Below are positions 1-4,226 of a DNA stretch of 6,512 bases, piece after piece. The stretch is from assembly GCA_009712615.1 (NCBI GenBank), contig WASR01000340.1:1-6512 (forward strand), read 5' to 3'. The notes beneath the pieces were generated by a model, which was given only the letters and a program-made list of their open reading frames with translations, was not told where the DNA came from and made no database searches. Origin of the DNA: Methanobacterium sp. (lineage in GTDB: Archaea; Methanobacteriota; Methanobacteria; Methanobacteriales; Methanobacteriaceae). Within the stretch, counting starts at the first letter, position 1. Each line of letters opens with the position of its first letter. Both the position numbers and the translations under genes were made by a program.

Positions 1-914
1 ACAACGGACGGTCCGCTCCCTGTTGGTCCGTGGTGCGGGGAGTTGTACTTTGCATAGTCCCAAGTTTTCCATCCGTTAGCGATGTTGAGTTCGATCCATC
101 TGTGAAGGGGATAGCTTCCTGTTGTGTGTCCAATGATCCTCACAGCTATTCCTGCCTTGGATAATTTGTTGTACAGCCATCCACTGTCTGCCCAGCAATC
201 TCCGTAACCGCAGTTTTCCATTACACTGGGACTGGACTGGCCCTGAATATCTTCAAATTTAGCCTCTGCATATCCTATGGAATCAACTATTGCCTGTGCA
301 CTTGAGCCACTTTTGATGGTTGTTAAGCTTTTTGAAAGTGGTGCTACAGAAACGTAGTTTGGTAACCTGTTGTTTGCTGCCTGGAATGCAAGAATTTTAC
401 TGAAACTGTAAACCAGATTCTGGAATTTAATGGTTCCGAGGGAACTGTTTTCATTGTTTGGTGCTTTACCGTTGGCGTAGATGTATGATCGTGTGGTTTT
501 AGCGAGGTTGATGTATTGAGTCTTTGTTAACTGTCCTGTTTTAACATTTTCAACTGGTTTTGAGGCAGCTGTTACGTTTTTAAGTGTGATTGAACTTGTT
601 TTTTTATTGCTGATTAGATATATGTCGTCTGTAATTAGCTGAAGGAACTGTGGCATTGTGACTTTGTAATTGTTTATGTTCACATAGCAAGGTAGTTTCT
701 GATTGGTATCGTAGTAAGATTTAACTTTAGCTGCTGCAGTGTTAATTTGTTTTTGTGTGAAATTAATTTTAACAACAGACTGTTTTACCGTTGTTGTTTT
801 TGTGTGATTTAGGGCGGTTGTACTGCTTGTTGAAGCTGCAGAAACACCTCCCAAATTAAATATCAGTACCATGCCCACCAGCATGAATACTGGTAATATC
901 CAATTTCGCTTAAT
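1..914 (-). CDS. Secreted pseudomurein-binding-repeat protein with transglutaminase-like (C71-type) peptidase domain, C-terminus beyond window
   Basis: 304 codons are visible and the frame is still open at base 1. Residues 1-27 form a signal peptide: basic MKRN, a hydrophobic stretch, then VSAA. Residues about 52-101 (with LPCYV and MPQFL) and about 128-191 (ending RLPNYVSV) match pseudomurein-binding repeats, which anchor proteins to the archaeal wall. Residues about 231-290 carry the transglutaminase/cysteine-peptidase pattern: GDC with C240, then GIAVRIIG, then HRW with H271, then WDY with D286, a likely Cys-His-Asp triad. Known relatives with this layout include the pseudomurein endoisopeptidases PeiW and PeiP, which cut the peptide cross-links. 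I infer a wall-remodelling or autolysin role outside the membrane; a structural adhesin with a transglutaminase fold is the alternative. No ATG, GTG or TTG lies in frame between the upstream stop and residue 11. An ATT at 912-914, 7 nt after GGAGG, gives the complete signal peptide. The first repeat has Cys where LPNYV is usual. Confidence 0.85.
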   Translation of the reverse strand, partial: MKRNWILPVFMLVGMVLIFNLGGVSAASTSSTTALNHTKTTTVKQSVVKINFTQKQINTAAAKVKSYYDTNQKLPCYVNINNYKVTMPQFLQLITDDIYLISNKKTSSITLKNVTAASKPVENVKTGQLTKTQYINLAKTTRSYIYANGKAPNNENSSLGTIKFQNLVYSFSKILAFQAANNRLPNYVSVAPLSKSLTTIKSGSSAQAIVDSIGYAEAKFEDIQGQSSPSVMENCGYGDCWADSGWLYNKLSKAGIAVRIIGHTTGSYPLHRWIELNIANGWKTWDYAKYNSPHHGPTGSGPSV

Positions 915-926
915 TTTACCGCCTCC
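912..926 (-). promoter_or_regulatory. Shine-Dalgarno GGAGG plus ATT start codon
   Basis: On the minus strand GGAGG occupies 926-922, followed by 7 nt and then ATT at 914-912. The next codons, AAG CGA, supply the basic N-region of a signal peptide. The only standard alternative, ATG at 884-882, has no Shine-Dalgarno and would remove the charged N-region. This site therefore decides the start of the wall protein gene. Confidence 0.65.
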
Positions 927-982
927 ATATCCAAAAAAATACGTGAAAAAAATCTTTGATGTTGTTAAATTTCATACTAACC

Positions 983-990
983 TTTATAAA
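983..990 (-). promoter_or_regulatory. Probable TATA box for the wall-protein gene
   Basis: TTTATAAA, flanked on the minus strand by AAAT and GG, is a good match to the archaeal TATA element. Transcription would start about 25 nt downstream, near 960, giving a leader of roughly 45 nt that includes the GGAGG. The position is inferred from spacing only. Confidence 0.5.
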
Positions 991-1008
991 ATTTACGGTT
1001 TTAATTTT

Positions 1009-1017
1009 AAAAAAAAA
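1009..1017 (-). terminator. Oligo-T terminator candidate of the cupin/barrel operon
   Basis: Nine consecutive T on the minus strand lie about 130 nt after the stop of the barrel gene and just before the TATA box of the next gene. Archaeal RNA polymerase commonly terminates at such U-tracts without a hairpin. The stretch from here to 1147 holds no gene I can support. Confidence 0.4.
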
Positions 1018-1147
1018 GAAGTATTAATGGTTATTTGAAGGATTAAGTCCAGTATAGGAGAGAATGGGTTTGGCAGTCGGATTATGACTGATCTAAAAGA
1101 TGAGATAGCAGTGTGCATAATTCTATTTGCTTGTTTAAACGGATTTT

Positions 1148-1432
1148 TCAATGTTCTGTTAGGTTTATTTCGTCTAAAAATCTAAGTTCAGGGAATCCTA
1201 CAACTCCTGCTCTTTTCATCACATTTTTCAGATCCGTTGAACTGGAGAATTTTTTTGCAGCATCTAAATCCTCCCATTTTGTGATTACCACAATTTCATT
1301 GGGATGGTTAGAAACGCTAAGTATTTCAGCTCCTTTAGAACCCATAGTCTCTCTTTTTTTGCTGTGTTCATCAAAAACTTTTTTCCACTCATTAAAATCT
1401 TCAACCTTCTGAATTGCCATGAGGTAAATCAT
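1148..1432 (-). CDS. Antibiotic-biosynthesis-monooxygenase/cyclase-like dimeric alpha-beta barrel protein
   Basis: The 94-residue product is the size of a single ferredoxin-like dimeric alpha/beta-barrel domain. It shows the family's running pattern: DFNEWKKVFDEHSKKRE (helix), then GAEILSVSNHPNEIVVITKW (paired strands), DLDAAKKF (helix), and a conserved-looking tail, MKRAGVVGFPELRFLDE. Proteins with this pattern are usually annotated as cyclase or antibiotic-biosynthesis monooxygenase. The family acts without a bound cofactor on small, often aromatic or quinone-like molecules, but many members are uncharacterised and I cannot name the substrate. No signal peptide or membrane segment is seen, so it should be cytoplasmic. 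The ATG at 1432 has GGAG 10 nt upstream (1443-1446); a second ATG four codons later lacks one. It starts 22 nt after the cupin stop, so the two are most likely co-transcribed. Confidence 0.8.
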   Translation of the reverse strand: MIYLMAIQKVEDFNEWKKVFDEHSKKRETMGSKGAEILSVSNHPNEIVVITKWEDLDAAKKFSSSTDLKNVMKRAGVVGFPELRFLDEINLTEH

Positions 1433-1454
1433 TGAAAATCATCTCCAGAAAATT

Positions 1455-1763
1455 CTAGTTCTTAGTTTCGACAACTATGCAGTGACCTTCAGTGGATCCA
1501 ATATTTTCTGTCTGATGAGATCCAGCTTCTATCCATTTGACCTGTCCTTCAACTAATTTGAATACTTCAGTTTCACCGTTTGGAAAGTTCAGTTTAAATT
1601 CTGCATCCTTCACAACGTAGATCACATGATCATTTGGGTGGTTGTGCATAGGAGACTTTTCCCCAGGTTTTAATTTAATTTCTAAAACACGAACCCTTTT
1701 ATTTTCTAAAAGAAGGTTATATCCACTTTTTGCTACTTCCATTACATCTGGAATATCGTTCAT
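1455..1763 (-). CDS. Single-domain cupin protein
   Basis: The 102-residue product is a small RmlC-type cupin. Cupin motif 1 is seen around residues 33-55: PGEKSPMHNHPNDHVIYVV, with H40 and H42 and then D45 or H46 as likely metal ligands. Motif 2 lies near residues 73-90 and supplies H83 in AGSHQTENIG, the usual fourth ligand. The protein therefore probably binds a divalent metal, but the sequence does not tell whether it is a dioxygenase, an isomerase or a binding protein. It has no signal peptide. The ATG is preceded by GGAGG at 1773-1777, 9 nt away. It is first in a probable two-gene operon with the downstream barrel protein, 22 nt apart, and sits 107 nt after the tautomerase homologue in the same direction. 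The shared context suggests small-molecule chemistry; that is inference. Confidence 0.85.
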   Translation of the reverse strand: MNDIPDVMEVAKSGYNLLLENKRVRVLEIKLKPGEKSPMHNHPNDHVIYVVKDAEFKLNFPNGETEVFKLVEGQVKWIEAGSHQTENIGSTEGHCIVVETKN

Positions 1764-1810
1764 ATCTACATTCCTCCATTAAATTTGGTTAAGCTCAATC
1801 TGAATGGTTG

Positions 1811-1819
1811 AATTTTATG
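1811..1819 (-). promoter_or_regulatory. Possible TATA box for the cupin operon
   Basis: CATAAAATT on the minus strand lies about 50 nt upstream of the cupin ATG, so a start of transcription near 1790 would leave a leader of about 27 nt including the GGAGG. The match is modest, and read-through from the tautomerase gene is equally possible. Confidence 0.3.
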
Positions 1820-1848
1820 AAGTGGGTATCAAATGATTGAGTTCTAAG

Positions 1849-1863
1849 AAAAAAGAAAGAAAA
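1849..1863 (-). terminator. Pyrimidine-rich tract after the tautomerase gene
   Basis: On the minus strand this is an unbroken T/C tract ending in six T, starting 8 nt after the tautomerase stop. It may terminate or weaken transcription before the cupin gene. The T-runs are short, so the call is tentative. Confidence 0.25.
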
Positions 1864-1870
1864 TTGGGGT

Positions 1871-2077
1871 TCATTCTTTCGGCCCAATATCCTTAAATTT
1901 AACAGAACACGATTCTCCACCCACACCCCAGTGGGACTTTGGAATTTCATTAATTAATATTTCCACGGCTTGTGCAGGCACATCAACCTCAACAAACACT
2001 TTGGTAATGTTTTCAATCAAGTAGTCAATTTTTTCTTGTTCAAAACCTTTCCAGACATTTATCTGTACCATTGGCAT
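1871..2077 (-). CDS. 4-oxalocrotonate tautomerase family protein lacking the classical arginines
   Basis: The start at 2077 gives MPMVQINVWKG, so that after methionine removal proline is residue 1, the catalytic base of this superfamily. An upstream in-frame TTG at 2092 would bury the proline and is rejected. The 67-residue mature length fits a 4-OT monomer (about 62). The family signature near the C-terminus, EIPKSHWGVGGE (mature residues 43-54), is intact, with W49 matching the active-site aromatic residue (Phe50 in the Pseudomonas enzyme). By hand alignment, Arg11 is replaced by Phe11 and Arg39 by Glu38; both arginines bind the dicarboxylate substrate in 4-OT. The protein is likely a cytoplasmic keto-enol tautomerase or related Pro-1 enzyme with a different, probably non-dicarboxylate substrate. 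It precedes the cupin and barrel genes in the same direction, which suggests but does not prove joint work. Confidence 0.85.
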   Translation of the reverse strand: MPMVQINVWKGFEQEKIDYLIENITKVFVEVDVPAQAVEILINEIPKSHWGVGGESCSVKFKDIGPKE

Positions 2078-2083
2078 TATTAA

Positions 2084-2090
2084 CACGTCC
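2084..2090 (-). promoter_or_regulatory. Shine-Dalgarno GGACGTG of the tautomerase gene
   Basis: GGACGTG differs from GGAGGTG at one base and ends 6 nt before the ATG at 2077. It supports the start that exposes the catalytic proline over the TTG at 2092, which lies within or just upstream of this site. Confidence 0.5.
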
Positions 2091-2119
2091 AAAAATATTT
2101 ATTTTCAATTATTGATTGG

Positions 2120-2130
2120 TATTATTTATG
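2120..2130 (-). promoter_or_regulatory. Possible TATA box for the tautomerase gene
   Basis: On the minus strand CATAAATAATA lies about 48 nt upstream of the ATG, which would place transcription start near 2100 and give a short leader containing the Shine-Dalgarno. Many AT-rich alternatives exist nearby. Confidence 0.3.
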
Positions 2131-2286
2131 TTCACACTGGAATAAGTAATGTTCCCAAACCATTAAATAGATTCTAATTTGGATTTAAACCAGTTTTAAC
2201 ACCTTTTATCCAAAGTTAATGAAGATTTGTTAATACTAAACTAATCTATTCAATTTCTGGAAATTATTTACGTGGGATCGGATCAT

Positions 2287-2318
2287 AGTGTTAGTAAACA
2301 CTTAACTACCTGGTAGTT
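2287..2318. repeat. Two adjacent inverted repeats (candidate operator or leader hairpins)
   Basis: The first, AGTGTT-AGTA-AACACT (2287-2302), has 6-bp arms and a 4-nt loop. The second, AACTACC-T-GGTAGTT (2304-2318), has perfect 7-bp arms around a single base, the form of a dimer-binding operator rather than an RNA hairpin. They are separated by one base and lie about 124 nt before the propeller start codon. Binding by a regulator is inferred from symmetry only. Confidence 0.45.
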
Positions 2319-2424
2319 CATAAGATGGGCATGATTCAATCCTTTGTTTATTTTAGGATACCTCCATTACAACTGACTTTTTAAAACTGAAATCAAAGAC
2401 AAAAATAATCTAAAGAAAATATAT

Positions 2425-2431
2425 AGGAGGT
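2425..2431 (+). promoter_or_regulatory. Strong Shine-Dalgarno AGGAGGT of the beta-propeller gene
   Basis: AGGAGGT is a full match to the anti-Shine-Dalgarno complement and ends 10 nt before ATG 2442 and 13 nt before the second ATG at 2445. Either may initiate; the products differ by one methionine. Confidence 0.75.
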
Positions 2432-2441
2432 TAAAATCAGA

Positions 2442-3596
2442 ATGATGAAAAAAATTATTTTATTAGCAGTTTTAGGAATATTTCTAACCGTGACATTGAC
2501 ATCTGCTTCTGCTGCAGCAACCAATGGAACTCAACAATCAGCACAGCCCAAATTTCAGCACAACAATCAAAACACAGGTCAATCACCCTATGTTGGTCCT
2601 CAGAAAAATCAGACAAAATGGGCCTATCAAACAGGATCTGCTGTAGTTTCATCCCCTGTTATGGATTCTAAAGGGAATATCTACTTCGGATCCAATGATG
2701 GATGTGTTTATTCATTGACTTCCAAGGGTGACTTAAGATGGAAATATCAAACCCATGACGTTGTAACCAACACACCTACCATTGGTGCAGATGGTACAGT
2801 GTACATCGGTAGTGACAAGCTCTACGCATTCACATCCACTGGAAAACTAAAATGGTCCTACAAAACTGCAGATGGAATTTCAACAGATGTTGCTATTGGA
2901 AATAACAACATCCTGTACTTCGGTGCCTTGGATGATTCAGCCCAGTATCAAAAATTCTATGCAATGTACACCAACGGAACCATCAAATGGAGGTACATTG
3001 GAAGTGATCTTTTCGTGGGATGTCCTGCAATAGGAAAAGACGGCACAATCTATGTGGCTAACAACAACGGCCATCTTTACGCATTTAACTTAAATGGAAC
3101 GGTGAAGTGGGCATGCCCAACTAAGACCACACTCGTAAACTCACCAGTAATAGGTTCTGATGGAACCATATATGTGGGAACCTACCTATACGAGAATCAG
3201 AAAACAGGGAAACTATTTGCAATTAGACCTAATGGATCAGTTAAATGGAAATATAACACCGGAGACATAAGTTACGATACCCTTGCAATAGCCAATGACG
3301 GCACACTATATGTCGGATCCAACAACAAAAAACTCTACGCATTTAGGAAGGATGGATCCATTAAATGGATCTACAAAACAAGCGCAGCAATAAATTCAGC
3401 ACCTGCAGTCGGTGCAGATAAAAAGATATACATAACCAGTACTGATGGTAAATTATACTGCCTGAACCCCAATGGCACAACCAAATGGAAATACAACAAT
3501 GGAGGTTATATATACATCTCCTCACCAGCCATTGCCAAGGATGGATCTCTTTACATAGGGTCTTTCAAAGGACAGTTAACAGCATTTAAATCATAA
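2442..3596 (+). CDS. Secreted PQQ-like eight-repeat beta-propeller protein
   Basis: The 384-residue product begins with a signal peptide (MMKK, hydrophobic 5-20, then SASAAA, cleavage near 24-26). A short linker with NNQNTGQSPYVGP leads into tandem repeats of about 40 residues with the pattern P-x-I-G-x-D-G-T-I-Y-x-G-S ... L-Y-A-F ... G-x-x-K-W-x-Y. Tryptophans recur at 60, 100, 138, 183, 223, 269, 309 and 349. Eight sheet units start near 70, 110, 148, 192, 232, 278, 318 and 360. The last unit lacks its KW strand, which the N-terminal TKWAYQT can supply, so the ring is probably closed by a Velcro-like swap. Such propellers in methanogens are surface proteins without shown enzyme activity; no PQQ dehydrogenase partner or haem motif is present, so I infer a binding or assembly scaffold. 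No C-terminal membrane anchor is seen. It stands alone, divergent from the tautomerase gene. Confidence 0.9.
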   Translation: MMKKIILLAVLGIFLTVTLTSASAAATNGTQQSAQPKFQHNNQNTGQSPYVGPQKNQTKWAYQTGSAVVSSPVMDSKGNIYFGSNDGCVYSLTSKGDLRWKYQTHDVVTNTPTIGADGTVYIGSDKLYAFTSTGKLKWSYKTADGISTDVAIGNNNILYFGALDDSAQYQKFYAMYTNGTIKWRYIGSDLFVGCPAIGKDGTIYVANNNGHLYAFNLNGTVKWACPTKTTLVNSPVIGSDGTIYVGTYLYENQKTGKLFAIRPNGSVKWKYNTGDISYDTLAIANDGTLYVGSNNKKLYAFRKDGSIKWIYKTSAAINSAPAVGADKKIYITSTDGKLYCLNPNGTTKWKYNNGGYIYISSPAIAKDGSLYIGSFKGQLTAFKS

Positions 3597-3607
3597 AAAA
3601 ATTTACA

Positions 3608-3633
3608 TTTTTTTTACAATCTTATTTTTTTTT
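3608..3633 (+). terminator. Tandem oligo-T terminator of the beta-propeller gene
   Basis: T8 at 3608-3615 and T9 at 3625-3633 follow the stop codon by 12 and 29 nt. Tandem U-tracts without a required stem are typical of archaeal termination. The A7 at 3595-3601 reads as T7 on the minus strand and could serve the converging YbjQ-family gene. Nothing else is recognisable up to 3738. Confidence 0.6.
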
Positions 3634-3738
3634 GTAATTGAGATTATAAATGGAATTTGTTAGAATTCAACAGATGGTAAAATGTTAAAATTTACTATGA
3701 AATCTTGAGGAATTTATAAGTTGATTCTGGATATTTTA

Positions 3739-4077
3739 TCAGTGCATTTCAGTATTAGTTAACTCTACAGCAGTTCCTGTGACTGTTACCATAATTGTGT
3801 TTCCCACGGAACCGCCTAGGTTGTTGTATTCAACACGCGTGCCTATAATTGCGTTTGCGCCCATCTTTTCAGCCTTTTCTTTCATGCTTTTAATGGCAAT
3901 TTTTCGTGCTTCACCAAGCTGCACCTCAAATTGTGTCTGTTGCTTCTTAACAACACCCTTAACTTCTCCCAACATGTCCTTGTACAGGTTAGCACCTATC
4001 AATGATTCTCCTGTAACCAGGCCCATGTGTTTTTCGACATGTTCCCCCAGAACTGTTGAAGTAGTAAAAATCTGAAT
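3739..4077 (-). CDS. YbjQ/UPF0145 family protein with probable ATT start
   Basis: The 112-residue product carries the YbjQ (UPF0145, 'heavy-metal-binding') signature: GLVTGESLIGANLYKDM, a central charged helix with GEARKIAIKSMKEKAEKMGANAIIG split over two turns, and a terminal strand pair ending TVTGTAVEL. The family is usually about 105-110 residues and begins with a short strand of the type M-x-V-T-T-T, followed by G-x-x-I and LG-V-V. Translating upstream of the first ATG (4026) gives QIFTTSTVLGEHVEKH, exactly that missing strand. In this frame there is no ATG, GTG or TTG before the stop at 4093-4095. ATT at 4075-4077 lies 8 nt after GGGGGT and puts methionine in the family register. The alternative is a one-base deletion near 4080, since ATGATG sits just upstream in another frame. 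The biochemical role of the family is not settled. The gene converges with the propeller gene and lies 149 nt downstream of the kinase gene. Confidence 0.8.
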   Translation of the reverse strand: MQIFTTSTVLGEHVEKHMGLVTGESLIGANLYKDMLGEVKGVVKKQQTQFEVQLGEARKIAIKSMKEKAEKMGANAIIGTRVEYNNLGGSVGNTIMVTVTGTAVELTNTEMH

Positions 4078-4091
4078 AACATCATACCCCC
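4075..4091 (-). promoter_or_regulatory. Shine-Dalgarno-like GGGGGT plus ATT start codon
   Basis: On the minus strand GGGGGT occupies 4091-4086 and pairs with the anti-Shine-Dalgarno using one G-U. Eight nt later comes ATT at 4077-4075. The in-between ATGATG (4085-4080) is in another frame that stops after about 28 codons, and it sits too close to the G-run for normal initiation. Confidence 0.5.
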
Positions 4092-4107
4092 ATCAAGTTT
4101 AATAATT

Positions 4108-4115
4108 TTTTTATA
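4108..4115 (-). promoter_or_regulatory. TATA box candidate for the YbjQ-family gene
   Basis: ATATAAAA, followed by more A on the minus strand, is the best TATA match upstream. Its centre is about 34 nt from the ATT, which would give a leader of only about 10 nt that may include part of the G-run. A second candidate, AATTTATATT at 4181-4190, would give a leader of about 80 nt. No clear T-tract follows the kinase gene, so read-through from it is also possible. Confidence 0.4.
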
Positions 4116-4226
4116 TCAAATTTTGGAAACCTAAATTTCAATCGACATTCCAAACACTTGATCAAATTTAAGTTGTTTCAAATATAAATTTTAGAAGGTT
4201 TGACCTTTTTTTAGATAGTTGTGGTT

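Larger units (their letters stand above)
2093..2424. other. Divergent intergenic region between the tautomerase and beta-propeller genes
   Basis: About 330 nt without a convincing gene. It must carry promoters in both directions. It contains a tandem GGATC pair (2275-2284), two adjacent inverted repeats (2287-2318, listed separately) and a weak plus-strand TATA candidate, TTTTTAAAAC near 2378-2387. A 19-codon frame starting at ATG 2325 has no Shine-Dalgarno and is not called. The length exceeds the other gaps in this window and leaves room for regulation of the propeller gene. Confidence 0.6.

Noticed and set aside
1074..1090. Inverted repeat CAGTC/GACTG downstream of the barrel gene as a terminator hairpin
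   Set aside because: Only 5-bp arms with a 7-nt loop, and not followed directly by a T-tract; easily chance.
1113..1412. Plus-strand open frame opposite the alpha/beta-barrel gene
   Set aside because: It is antisense to a well-supported family gene, has low-complexity Ser/Phe-rich content, and no Shine-Dalgarno or recognisable domain.
2078..2092. TTG at 2092 as the start of the tautomerase homologue
   Set aside because: It would add five residues before the catalytic Pro-1 and sits at the Shine-Dalgarno of the better ATG at 2077.
2325..2384. 19-codon frame in the leader of the propeller gene as an upstream peptide
   Set aside because: No Shine-Dalgarno, no conserved character, and it may lie upstream of the transcript start.
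2442..3596. CRISPR-like or other DNA repeat array in the propeller gene
   Set aside because: The periodicity is about 120 bases and comes from protein repeats; the DNA copies are diverged and there are no constant repeats with unique spacers.
3779..4075. Plus-strand open frame opposite the YbjQ-family gene
   Set aside because: The minus strand encodes the complete family signature; the plus-strand translation has no recognisable motif.
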